From: a virus
Reading direction: 5' to 3' (one strand)
IMG/VR virus record: IMGVR_UViG_3300025083_000213
Span: 1 to 25,081 of that record
DNA length: 25,081 nucleotides
Shown in pieces: positions 1 to 8,005 of this stretch. The notes beneath the pieces are model-generated. The model ran no database searches. It was not told where the DNA came from and saw nothing but the letters and a program-made list of their open reading frames with translations. Each line of letters starts with the position of its first letter. Within the stretch, counting starts at the first letter, position 1. Made by a program: the position numbers and the translations under genes.

Positions 1-2
1 AT

Positions 3-416
3 GCTGATAAACAAATAATAAATGGGCCGCTTGTTACTACACACAATGGCTTTACAGGTGGTGATTACCAGATGTTGATTTTCCTAAAGAATCAACATCC
101 TGAGTTTTATTATCATGATGTTAAACTTAAAATTGAAATGTCTGACCTTATAGAAGGTGAAATCTTTAGTAATAGCGGTTGGTCTATTAAATTAAAGTAT
201 GGTTCAGAACAACCTACTGAAAAACAATGGGGTGATATATTAGTTAATAACGAAATATCTATTCCTGATATTGGCAATCAATATATACCTGATACAGATA
301 CTTATCATCCTATATGGATTAGAGTCTTTTGTCCTGGACATACTACTCCTGACATTAAAAAAGATATGAGTTGTGTATTGAAATTCTTTCGTAAATTAGT
401 AGGTGATAGTCAATGA
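3..416 (+). CDS. 5'-truncated virion-associated protein, function unknown
   Basis: The reading frame is open from the first bases of the window (frame starting at base 3), so the gene most likely begins upstream. The ATG at 72 is only an internal methionine with no purine-rich Shine-Dalgarno sequence before it. The visible C-terminal 137 residues begin ADKQIINGPLVTTHNGF and are rich in beta-prone, aromatic and polar residues, as in phage virion beta-sandwich proteins. I recognise no family. It ends in an ATGA overlap with the next gene, which implies translational coupling within one structural operon. A hairpin (71-99) lies in the coding sequence. The call is real-gene certain and function unknown. 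Confidence 0.75.
   Translation, partial: ADKQIINGPLVTTHNGFTGGDYQMLIFLKNQHPEFYYHDVKLKIEMSDLIEGEIFSNSGWSIKLKYGSEQPTEKQWGDILVNNEISIPDIGNQYIPDTDTYHPIWIRVFCPGHTTPDIKKDMSCVLKFFRKLVGDSQ
71..99 (+). repeat. intragenic hairpin, 10-bp perfect stem
   Basis: GATGTTGATT (71-80) pairs with AATCAACATC (90-99). A T-G and an A-T pair can extend it inward to 12 bp with a 5-nt loop. Confidence 0.8.
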
Positions 417-883
417 GTTTTTTTGATGATATCTTTGAAAATAAAAGATTTACAGAAGACCCAGAATTATTTAAGAAGTTTCTATTAGAGCAAAGAAAAG
501 AAACTTCTGAACCTGTAGTACCTCCAAGTATAATAGAATTACAAAAGATACTAGATAAAAGTCGTATTGATAAAGGTGCACAATTAACTATGGATGAAGC
601 AAAGTTAATTGATGCTCGCAATAAACAAAATATAAGTGAAGCTAAAACAGTAATGAAACAAATATCTAAAATTAAGAGTGATTTAATTGATGATATTAAA
701 AACAATGGTGATGGTTTTACATTATCTTTACGAAATAAAAGTCGTTTAAAAAATTGCGCTAATGCAATTTTTGGTAGCAACAAAGAAGAAATTACTTATG
801 ATGATTATATAACTTTATTAGAATTAAAAAAGTTATTAGATTATGAAGATGGTGCTGAACTTTTACAAGGAGAATATGAATAA
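413..883 (+). CDS. hypothetical structural-operon protein (156 aa)
   Basis: A 156-aa, charged, mostly helical protein starting MSFFDDIFENKRF and ending in an acidic tail (LLDYEDGAELLQGEYE). Its ATG overlaps the upstream stop (ATGA), and its stop overlaps the next start (TAATG at 881-885), so the genes are translationally coupled. There is no signal peptide or membrane segment. The family is not recognised. Its position in a run of virion genes suggests a small virion or assembly protein, by inference only. A 9-bp intragenic hairpin sits at 749-772. Confidence 0.8.
   Translation: MSFFDDIFENKRFTEDPELFKKFLLEQRKETSEPVVPPSIIELQKILDKSRIDKGAQLTMDEAKLIDARNKQNISEAKTVMKQISKIKSDLIDDIKNNGDGFTLSLRNKSRLKNCANAIFGSNKEEITYDDYITLLELKKLLDYEDGAELLQGEYE
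749..772 (+). repeat. intragenic hairpin, 9 bp
   Basis: AAAAATTGC (749-757) pairs with GCAATTTTT (764-772), loop GCTAAT. Inside a gene; A+T-rich. Confidence 0.65.
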
Positions 884-1182
884 TGGGCTTTTATAGTAAG
901 TTAAGAAATGAAGAAGATTCTCCTAGAGAAGATGAAAATGATGCATTAGAGGAACAGTATCAAAAGCTATATAAAAAGATAGCGCGAGATTTTGTTCATG
1001 TAGGTGATTTTCAAAAAGTTATTCTTGACTTAATAAATGATAAGTCTTTTTTAATAGCATTAGCAACAGCAGCAACAAAACAAAAAGCTATTGCTAAAGC
1101 AATAGAGTATAAAGAGAATTTAGAAAAACCAAAGAATCAAAGAACTACTTATAAAGATATTTTGGATAACAAAGATGACTGA
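883..1182 (+). CDS. hypothetical small protein (99 aa)
   Basis: A 99-aa, highly charged, helical protein. It has an acidic N-terminal third (EEDSPREDENDALEEQ), a central amphipathic helix and a basic C-terminal part. An Ala-rich stretch (LIALATAATKQKAIAKAI) lies near residues 55-72. It starts in the TAATG overlap with the preceding gene, and AAGGAGAATATGAATA upstream (867-882) supplies a good ribosome binding site. Its 3' end overlaps the 813-aa gene by 8 nt. No family is recognised; chaperone or minor virion roles are possible but unsupported. Confidence 0.75.
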   Translation: MGFYSKLRNEEDSPREDENDALEEQYQKLYKKIARDFVHVGDFQKVILDLINDKSFLIALATAATKQKAIAKAIEYKENLEKPKNQRTTYKDILDNKDD

Positions 1183-3616
1183 TTTAGAAATAGCATACCC
1201 AGAAATAGTTACATTAATAGAAGCTTATGAAAGAGCTTTATTTAAGAAGATGGAAAAAGATCCATCTGATTCTGATGTACGTACAGCATATATGGCAAAT
1301 TTAATTAACATGGAATCTATTATGCAAGCACATGTTGATGCTAGTAAAGTTTCTGCTGCGAATGTTGTTGATGGGTTGTTAAGTGAACTAAAGAATAAAG
1401 AACGACAAGAAAATTCTAATTTAGACATTGAAACTCAAACTTATGGTTTGGGTAAAAGTAGTCAAAAAAATAACGATAAAGATCCTAAAACTTGGGGTGA
1501 TTATACATACTCTGAATGTACTGTAACAGATATAAATGGTAAAGAGTATAGTGTAAATGACCCTAATGCACCTGATGTGTTTGATGCTACATGGTATGGA
1601 GATAGGGAAAACAATCTTACAGAAGATAGATGGTTTGATGGAGAAGAAATAAAAAAGAAATATGCAGCTAGATTTACTAATAAATTTGAAGCTAGTTATT
1701 CAGCAAGAGTTACTGAGTATTTAGATGATAAAATTGCTGGTGGTACAGGTAAATTAAAAGGTAGTAACTTTTCTATTGAAGATTGTTTAAATTGTGTAAT
1801 TAGAATTGAACTTGATTTACTAGTACCAAACTTAGAAATCGTTATTGACTTTAGTAAACTGCTTAATCAAGTAAAACAATTATTGCAACAGTTGCTGAAC
1901 GATTTAGACCCAACTAAATTGTTCAGTATGATATGTGATTTTTTCTTAAAATTTAAAGGAAACTTTTTATGCCCTCAAAACCTAATAGGCATACAATTAC
2001 TTTTACCTACCTTATTTGCTAAGTTTAGTTTTGATTTAATTAAATTTAGATTTGATTGGACTGCTTTGATAGGGCCTTTAATAAAAGGCATATTAACTTT
2101 CTTAGTATCTTTAATAGAAAACATACCTAAAATAACAAATCCAATAATAGATTGTTTAATTAATAGTATTACGACTGTAATGAAAGCATTACAGTCTATA
2201 GCTTCTTCAATTGATAAAGGTGTAAATGAAGTTGCAGGTGGTATTGAAAAAATAGTTAATAGAGTATTTAGCATTTATGAAAGAATCTTAGAACGTATTT
2301 ATGAAAAAACAGGTGGAAAGGGTCTTATTGGTCAATTTGGTAGTATCAGTTTAGAAAGTGATATGTTTAAAGAAGAATATAAAGAGTTTTTAAAAGAAAA
2401 TGGAGATGTCTTTAATCAAAATGGTGAAGTAAATCCAGAGTATTTTGAAACAGATTTAAATACTGAAAAAGCCAAAGTTGTAGATGATTTTATTTCTTAT
2501 TTAAAATTTGCTTATACTATAAGTCCTCATGATCTTGGATCATCGGGTTCAGATGTAGATGGACTTTCATTTGAAGAAATAACTACATACTTCTTGCAAT
2601 GGTTACAAGAAGATGAAAATTACAAAGATTTTTATACTGTTTTTGTCAATAAAAATCAATATGGTTCAAGACAACAAAAACAAAAAGCAAAAAAATACAA
2701 CGATTTAGTAAAAGAACAAACACAATATCAAGAAAGAATAAAAAAAGAAATAGATGAGGAAAAAAGAGATAAAAATAAAAAATATTTTAAAGCTGGTTTT
2801 ACTATTGAAAAAAATAGTATAAAATTTCCTGCTGTTATTGGTATGAAACCTGGAGCCAAAATAAATAAGTATCAAACAGTAGTACCTTATATTGGCATTG
2901 CTAAAACTAAGAAATTAAAACAAGGCTACCTTCTACAACGTGGTTTTGATGAAGCTGGAACTATAGATAAATCAGAATATAAATGGACTGATTACTTGCA
3001 ATCTAAAGTTGGTTTAGACATTAAAAGCGAATATAGAACTTCAGATTTTCTTGATATTCCAACTCTTAATTTAAGAAAAGCTTTTGATGACACTGTATTT
3101 AAGTTTGTAGATGAGAGAATACTTTACTATTTAAGAATTGCTAAATCTTGGATCAACGAAAGTGTTGGAAATGTTGTAAAGGCTTTAAAAGCTTTACAAC
3201 AATTTATTGGTGAAGCATTTGATGCTGAATTTAAAATACTTGGTGAAATGCAAGAAATCTTACAAATAGTAAGATTTGTAAGATTGATGATAGAGTTGAT
3301 AGATAACGGTTTAACTAATTGTGATGAATTGCGTAAGAATAAAGATGTCTTTCGTAGTATACTTGAAAAATCACAAAGAAACCCTTCTAATGGTAACTAT
3401 GAAACAAGCAACAATGCTTTAACTGTATTAGATGATGACGAAGTATCTAACATGGGTTTAGATCCTGAAGATCATATAGTAATGGTTACTAAAGATAGAA
3501 AATATAATTCTGTAGTTGACTTAAACGAATGTGCTGATGTTTCAAAACATTTAGAAATAAATGATTATAATCTAGACTTAATTTATGAGGGTATAGAAAA
3601 TGGCACAATCGTATGA
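1175..3616 (+). CDS. large virion-type protein (813 aa), function unknown
   Basis: An 813-aa protein with alternating helical and beta segments. Residues about 230-360 are notably hydrophobic (LIGPLIKGILTFLVSLIENI and nearby) and could be membrane-interacting or form a helical bundle; a second long helical region spans about 645-720. Around residues 500-545 there is a Lys/Glu/Gln-rich low-complexity segment. The Cys residues (DCLNCV near 205, plus LCPQN) are scattered with no clear metal site. It overlaps both neighbours, consistent with one polycistronic late mRNA. Large proteins next to head genes in myophages are often baseplate, fibre or internal virion proteins, but no motif decides. Five of the intragenic hairpins lie here, including a 15-bp one at 1893-1928. 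Confidence 0.8.
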   Translation: MTDLEIAYPEIVTLIEAYERALFKKMEKDPSDSDVRTAYMANLINMESIMQAHVDASKVSAANVVDGLLSELKNKERQENSNLDIETQTYGLGKSSQKNNDKDPKTWGDYTYSECTVTDINGKEYSVNDPNAPDVFDATWYGDRENNLTEDRWFDGEEIKKKYAARFTNKFEASYSARVTEYLDDKIAGGTGKLKGSNFSIEDCLNCVIRIELDLLVPNLEIVIDFSKLLNQVKQLLQQLLNDLDPTKLFSMICDFFLKFKGNFLCPQNLIGIQLLLPTLFAKFSFDLIKFRFDWTALIGPLIKGILTFLVSLIENIPKITNPIIDCLINSITTVMKALQSIASSIDKGVNEVAGGIEKIVNRVFSIYERILERIYEKTGGKGLIGQFGSISLESDMFKEEYKEFLKENGDVFNQNGEVNPEYFETDLNTEKAKVVDDFISYLKFAYTISPHDLGSSGSDVDGLSFEEITTYFLQWLQEDENYKDFYTVFVNKNQYGSRQQKQKAKKYNDLVKEQTQYQERIKKEIDEEKRDKNKKYFKAGFTIEKNSIKFPAVIGMKPGAKINKYQTVVPYIGIAKTKKLKQGYLLQRGFDEAGTIDKSEYKWTDYLQSKVGLDIKSEYRTSDFLDIPTLNLRKAFDDTVFKFVDERILYYLRIAKSWINESVGNVVKALKALQQFIGEAFDAEFKILGEMQEILQIVRFVRLMIELIDNGLTNCDELRKNKDVFRSILEKSQRNPSNGNYETSNNALTVLDDDEVSNMGLDPEDHIVMVTKDRKYNSVVDLNECADVSKHLEINDYNLDLIYEGIENGTIV
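1893..1928 (+). repeat. intragenic hairpin, 15 bp with two G-U pairs
   Basis: Core arms 1895-1907 and 1914-1926 with loop ACCCAA. G-U pairs fall at 1901/1920 and 1894/1927, both allowed only in the + strand RNA. Confidence 0.8.
2173..2196 (+). repeat. intragenic hairpin, 10-bp perfect stem, tetraloop
   Basis: GACTGTAATG (2173-2182) pairs with CATTACAGTC (2187-2196), loop AAAG. Confidence 0.82.
3172..3201 (+). repeat. intragenic hairpin, 10-bp perfect stem
   Basis: TGTTGTAAAG (3172-3181) pairs with CTTTACAACA (3192-3201), 10-nt loop. It encodes part of a long helix. Confidence 0.75.
3255..3277 (+). repeat. intragenic hairpin, 9-bp perfect stem
   Basis: AAATCTTAC (3255-3263) pairs with GTAAGATTT (3269-3277), loop AAATA. 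Confidence 0.75.
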
Positions 3617-6428
3617 ACAAGTAAGAAAACAAGCTGCAGAATATAAAAGACAAGTAGAAGAGTTAGAAAGGAAAGAAGGTATTGAGGAAGCAAATAAACT
3701 TCTTAATGAAATAGAAACCTTTATAAAAGATCACGATCCTGAAGAATATAGAATAGCTGTTAGTGAGTTTTTAGATTTAGTTTTTCTTATATTAAATAAC
3801 TATAGTTATCAAAACAAACGTAATAAAAAAGCAGCAGACATGTTAAATGCTTACGAAAAAAGCATGTTCCCATTATCTCCATATTCATTAGATGGAACAA
3901 ATGGAAAATTTTTACCTGAAGACTTAATAGTTAAAAAAGAAGAAGAAATAATAGAAGTAATACAATCATTCCCTAAAAAAGATATTAAAGATTCTAAAAA
4001 AGATACTAAGGAAAGTTATATTGGTATTGACGGACTTTACTTTCATACAGTAGATAAACAAGAAGAATATGTAAATGATAGCTTAGTGACTCCAGATCAA
4101 ATAAATTTGGTAAGTCTTACTGTTAATTTTTCAATGTACAATAATCATGATCCTAGTTTTAGTAATATTATACCTCAAATTCATGATTGGTATGCATTAG
4201 GTAATTATAATTTTGATTTAGATGATTATGAATTTTTTCCTAATAAAGAAAATTCTAAAAATAATTTAGATTACTCTTTATTTTATCTTCATTCAAATTT
4301 TGAAGAAGGATGGTTGGATAGTAGTGGAATATTAGATACGATTCTAGAATTAAGTAATAACAACAGCTTAAGTCCTAATGTTTTTGTTGATCTTTACAAA
4401 ATAAATCGAGGTGGTTTGTTAAATTTTTTTCTTGGTTTTGCAATGGACAGTGATAAAAGTAAAGAACTTAATAAAATAAATCTTTTTTTAGATATGTCTA
4501 TTTTAGAATCTTTATTTAATAAAAATACAAAAAAAATAAAAGAAATTTTTTTTATAGAGCAATTAATTAAAAAACATAATGTAGAAATTCATATTTATAT
4601 AGTAACTGCATTTTCTGAATACTTAAAAAAAGAACCAGCTAAAAGACTTAAAAATTTCCTTATAGAAATAGAAAACAATTATAATAGCAAAGAACAAAGT
4701 AAAGTCAGTGCTGCAGTTGAAAATAGTTTTCTTTCTTTTAATTATATTTCTACATTTGAAGATGTTTATACTGATAGATTTGTTACTGAAGATCAATTAA
4801 ATCTTATTTACCCTTATAATTATTCAACACCCACCCGTTATTATTGGGACAATTTATTTAATAAAGATAAAATAAATTCTAACAATAATCTAGTTTACGA
4901 TAATTATTATGTAGGAATAACAAATTATGAAACAGAAGGTTTTGCTGATGCTTCAACAAAGTTAAGACTTTTTAGAGTTGGAAGTGGTTTACTTAATCCT
5001 TCAGATAATAATTCATTTGTAAATGATTTTATTAGTGTTTTTCCTACTGAATTATTTTATAAATTCTTTAATGATAATGTTGATGAAGCAGAAGTTTTTA
5101 GCAGTACACCAAATGAAAGTTTAATTATTGATTTTCAAACTTATAATTATTTAACTCAAACTACTGTTATTAATAAAATAAATTTATTTTTAGATATTTC
5201 GAATATATTAAATTTGTGTTTTTCTCCAACTGGTATATCAAAATTTGTAAATGAATTTAATAAAATTGAAAAAACATTTGAATTAAAAATACATATTTGG
5301 TTTTTAGAATATAAGATAGAAGAACTCGATGAAAAAACTAAACAAGAGATAGATAAAAGAAAAGCGTTTTTGAATAATTATTTTGCACCAAAAGAAACTA
5401 TACAAGAAAAAAAGAAATTAATAAAAACAACAAAAGTAAAACCTATAGAATCTAAAACCTTAAAAGTGTTTCCTAGAGCAGTTGCTAAAAGTGCAAGCAG
5501 AAAAGCTAAAAGAAGAAAAGTAAAACCAAGAAAGAAACAAATAGCAAATAATAAAGTTAATACTGCTAGTAAAAACAATATAAATAATGATGTACCTGTA
5601 GAATATGTAGATCCAATGGTTTCTATAAATGAAACCATTGGATACAATGGTCAGCCTTTAAAATATGATGAACAATCATTAACTAAAGAAAGAAAATACT
5701 TTGGAATTGATAATAATAAAGAGTATTTGGAATTAAGAAACGAAATAGATCAATTTACTCGTGAACAAAAAGATAAAGCACCATCATATCTACTTGCAAC
5801 TCAATCAGCTGATGGAAAACTTTCTCAAAGTTCAGATGAATATTATTTAGAAGAAGGTAGCGATAAGTTAGATGCACATTTATTTGAATTTAAAGAATTT
5901 CCAAAAGAAAGATTAAAACATTTAGATAAACAAAAAGATAAAATATATTTAATGGGTTATGTTAATACTCAAAATTACACTAAAGTAAATCAATTAATAA
6001 GTGCTTTAAGTAATCAAGAATTGGAGTTACGAAATAGTATAGAAACACTTAACTTCGCAATACTAGATATAACTAATACTAATAGTCAAGATCTTTCTCT
6101 TTTTAATAGAAAAGAGGATTTAAAAGATTATGAAATTGAAAAAAAATCTTATGAAAATGATTTAAGAAATATAAAAAAACAAATAAATGAATTATTAAAA
6201 ATAAGACAAACTATGAAAGAATATAAAAATGATGATGTTGAATATAAAAGAACCCCTTCTTCAAGAAAAATTGTAACTGATGAGGTCCTTATTGATTTCG
6301 CTGAAGGAAGTGAAGCACTTGGAAGAGTAGAAGAAGATAATATAATTTATTTAAGTTACGAAGATTTTATTATACAAAAAGAAATAAAAGCAATTATAGA
6401 TTATAATAATAAAAAACGTAAAAAATAG
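3600..6428 (+). CDS. large repeat-containing virion-type protein (942 aa) with basic linker
   Basis: A 942-aa protein with four visible parts: a helical N-terminus (1-130); two divergent copies of a domain of about 233 residues (about 155-385 and 388-615); a Lys/Arg-rich linker (about 600-650, with SASRKAKRRKVKPRKK); and an acidic/coiled-coil C-terminal region (coiled coil about 790-880). The copies are matched by VTPDQINLV/VTEDQLNLI (residues 163 and 395) and KINLFLDMS/KINLFLDIS (292 and 526), with EIHI/KIHI downstream. Similarity persists in the DNA. The gene is more A+T-rich than its neighbours, and its first 2 kb lack the strong hairpins found elsewhere, which may mean later acquisition. 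It overlaps the upstream gene by 17 nt. Function is not recognised; an extended virion or fibre-like protein is possible. Confidence 0.8.
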   Translation: MAQSYEQVRKQAAEYKRQVEELERKEGIEEANKLLNEIETFIKDHDPEEYRIAVSEFLDLVFLILNNYSYQNKRNKKAADMLNAYEKSMFPLSPYSLDGTNGKFLPEDLIVKKEEEIIEVIQSFPKKDIKDSKKDTKESYIGIDGLYFHTVDKQEEYVNDSLVTPDQINLVSLTVNFSMYNNHDPSFSNIIPQIHDWYALGNYNFDLDDYEFFPNKENSKNNLDYSLFYLHSNFEEGWLDSSGILDTILELSNNNSLSPNVFVDLYKINRGGLLNFFLGFAMDSDKSKELNKINLFLDMSILESLFNKNTKKIKEIFFIEQLIKKHNVEIHIYIVTAFSEYLKKEPAKRLKNFLIEIENNYNSKEQSKVSAAVENSFLSFNYISTFEDVYTDRFVTEDQLNLIYPYNYSTPTRYYWDNLFNKDKINSNNNLVYDNYYVGITNYETEGFADASTKLRLFRVGSGLLNPSDNNSFVNDFISVFPTELFYKFFNDNVDEAEVFSSTPNESLIIDFQTYNYLTQTTVINKINLFLDISNILNLCFSPTGISKFVNEFNKIEKTFELKIHIWFLEYKIEELDEKTKQEIDKRKAFLNNYFAPKETIQEKKKLIKTTKVKPIESKTLKVFPRAVAKSASRKAKRRKVKPRKKQIANNKVNTASKNNINNDVPVEYVDPMVSINETIGYNGQPLKYDEQSLTKERKYFGIDNNKEYLELRNEIDQFTREQKDKAPSYLLATQSADGKLSQSSDEYYLEEGSDKLDAHLFEFKEFPKERLKHLDKQKDKIYLMGYVNTQNYTKVNQLISALSNQELELRNSIETLNFAILDITNTNSQDLSLFNRKEDLKDYEIEKKSYENDLRNIKKQINELLKIRQTMKEYKNDDVEYKRTPSSRKIVTDEVLIDFAEGSEALGRVEEDNIIYLSYEDFIIQKEIKAIIDYNNKKRKK
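5611..5643 (+). repeat. intragenic hairpin, 13-bp perfect stem
   Basis: ATCCAATGGTTTC (5611-5623) pairs with GAAACCATTGGAT (5631-5643), loop TATAAAT. It lies just after the basic linker of the 942-aa protein. Confidence 0.88.
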
Positions 6429-6437
6429 GAAAACAAA

Positions 6438-7964
6438 ATGAGACCTAATACTGCTTTAAATTTAATTAATCATCTATCTTCAAGATCTAACCTTGAAGAT
6501 AGAAATCAACCTTTAAATGTTGAACGCATCTCAGGTGTAAGAGTTAAAAAAGTTAATGGAAGATCTATGACTTATGCTGATAGGCATAGAGGTAATTGGT
6601 TTAAACCTGAATACGATTTAACTGAATTGCAAATAGCTCAAGATACTGATAGCTTTTTATTTAAAGCTATACAAAAAAAAGTACAGCGTTTTGTTTTAGC
6701 TGGTTGGGAATTTGTAGGTAATAATGAGGAAACAGTTAATTATGTAAAGCGTCGTCTCAAAGAGATAGAGTTGGTTAGCGGTGTACCATTTAATTTATTA
6801 CTAACTGATTTAGCTCATGATCTAATTAGGTATAGTAATTGCGCTTGGGTTAAAGTGCGAAACAATGATGCGTCGACAGGACGCATCAGAAATCGTCGAA
6901 ATAAAACTGTTGAACCTGTAGCTGGTTACTTTATTTTACCATTTGAAACTTTATGGTTTAAGGTTAAAAAGAATGGCGAAATAAAAAAGATAATGCAAGA
7001 ACAACCAAATACAGGTGAAACTAAAGAGTTTGCACCTGAAGATGTTATTCATTTTTATACAAATAGAAAGCCTGGATTTACTATGGGTACTCCTGAGCTT
7101 TTACCTGTATTAGAAGACATAGCATTATTACGTCGTTTAGAAGAAAACATAGAAGAAATGATTGATGCTAACTTACATCCTTTGTTTCATTATAAGGTAG
7201 GCAATGATACTCATCCTGAACGTTATGGCCCTGATGGTGTAAAAGAATCTGATCTTGTTAGACAAACAATTGAATATATGCCTTCTGGAGGCATATTCGT
7301 CTCAGATCATAGACATAATATTAATGCTATTGGTTCTGAAGGAAAAGCACTTAAAATTGAAAGCTATTTGGAATACTTTAAAAAAAGAGTATATGCTGGC
7401 TTAGGTGTATCAGCTATTGATATGGGTGAAGGTGATAGTGCTAACAGAAGTACAGCTAATACCTTGTCTAAAATAGCTATACAAGATGTAGAAGCTTTAC
7501 AAAAAACTATAAAAACATTTGTAGAAAACTATGTAATAAGTGAGCTTCTTATTGAAGGTGGTTATGATGATGCATTATTAAATAGTAATGATATGGTGCA
7601 TATGAAGTTTGGTGCTGTTGATAAAGAGATGCAAATGAAAGAAGAAAATCAAACTATTCAATTATGGTTGAATAATTTGATTTCAGAACGTGAAGCTAGA
7701 AAACGTTTAGGTGAAACACCTGTAGCTGATGAAGATAGAGCAAGTACTAACTTTGAGTTATATCAATTGCCATTAGCTTTATTAAAGAGTAATCCTTTAG
7801 CTAAAGTTGATAAAGGTGATGGTTTATCTGAAAATAAAGCACGTCCTGAAAATCAACATGGTAAAAGATTATCACCTAAAACTAATTCTGACGACTCTTT
7901 ATTAAATGACATTTTAAAAGAAGATAATTTAGATATTATTCAAAATATACTTGAAAAGTACTAA
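6438..7964 (+). CDS. portal protein
   Basis: A 508-aa protein of the phage portal family: the dodecameric ring at the capsid vertex that nucleates prohead assembly and passes DNA during packaging. Family-type features include the N-terminal DSFLFKAIQKKVQRFVLAGW segment, the central VIHFYTNRKPGFTMGTPELLPVL motif region (split here as VIHFYTNRKPGFTMG and TPELLPVL), the stretch around AGLGVSAIDMGEGDSANRST that precedes the long clip/stem helices, and a C-terminal region with EREARKRLGETP. Length is normal for the family. It lies immediately upstream of the prohead protease and capsid genes, the standard order. The start at 6438 follows AAAATAGGAAAACAAA (Shine-Dalgarno-like AGGA). The terminase genes are not in this window. 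Several intragenic hairpins occur, one 35 nt after the start codon. Confidence 0.95.
   Translation: MRPNTALNLINHLSSRSNLEDRNQPLNVERISGVRVKKVNGRSMTYADRHRGNWFKPEYDLTELQIAQDTDSFLFKAIQKKVQRFVLAGWEFVGNNEETVNYVKRRLKEIELVSGVPFNLLLTDLAHDLIRYSNCAWVKVRNNDASTGRIRNRRNKTVEPVAGYFILPFETLWFKVKKNGEIKKIMQEQPNTGETKEFAPEDVIHFYTNRKPGFTMGTPELLPVLEDIALLRRLEENIEEMIDANLHPLFHYKVGNDTHPERYGPDGVKESDLVRQTIEYMPSGGIFVSDHRHNINAIGSEGKALKIESYLEYFKKRVYAGLGVSAIDMGEGDSANRSTANTLSKIAIQDVEALQKTIKTFVENYVISELLIEGGYDDALLNSNDMVHMKFGAVDKEMQMKEENQTIQLWLNNLISEREARKRLGETPVADEDRASTNFELYQLPLALLKSNPLAKVDKGDGLSENKARPENQHGKRLSPKTNSDDSLLNDILKEDNLDIIQNILEKY
6473..6503 (+). repeat. intragenic hairpin, 12-bp perfect stem, near portal start
   Basis: TCTATCTTCAAG (6473-6484) pairs with CTTGAAGATAGA (6492-6503), loop ATCTAAC. 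It begins 35 nt after the portal ATG. Confidence 0.87.
6866..6888 (+). repeat. intragenic hairpin, 9-bp GC-rich stem
   Basis: TGATGCGTC (6866-6874) pairs with GACGCATCA (6880-6888), loop GACAG, in the portal gene. Confidence 0.8.
7012..7038 (+). repeat. intragenic hairpin, 11 bp with one bulge, tetraloop
   Basis: CAGGTGAAACT (7012-7022) pairs with 7027-7038, with a single unpaired G at 7032; loop AAAG. Confidence 0.75.
7272..7298 (+). repeat. intragenic hairpin, 2-nt bulge
   Basis: GAAT-(AT)-ATGCC pairs with GGCATATTC (7290-7298); two inner pairs (one T-G) may extend the stem to 11 bp. Confidence 0.6.
7646..7683 (+). repeat. intragenic hairpin, 15 bp with one mismatch
   Basis: Arms 7646-7661 and 7668-7683 pair except C7654/A7675; loop TTATGG. 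In the portal gene. Confidence 0.82.
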
Positions 7965-8005
7965 TATCTTTATTTTAGAATGTAAACAAACAAAAAGGTA
8001 TTAAT

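Noticed and set aside
72-74. ATG at 72 as a true gene start
   Set aside because: The frame is open back to the window edge and there is no Shine-Dalgarno sequence before 72.
749-772. Intragenic hairpins read as rho-independent terminators
   Set aside because: Only this one ends in a T-run, and that run is simply the partner of the A-run in the stem. The others have no T-tract and lie inside essential genes.
355-783. 142-aa minus-strand ORF, and other minus-strand or alternate-frame ORFs of 60-100 codons (for example 1225-1428, 1975-2274, 5378-5647, 8435-8731, 9514-9705, 11910-12123, 24357-24548)
   Set aside because: They lie inside well-supported + strand genes, lack ribosome binding sites, and their translations look like complements of the real genes.
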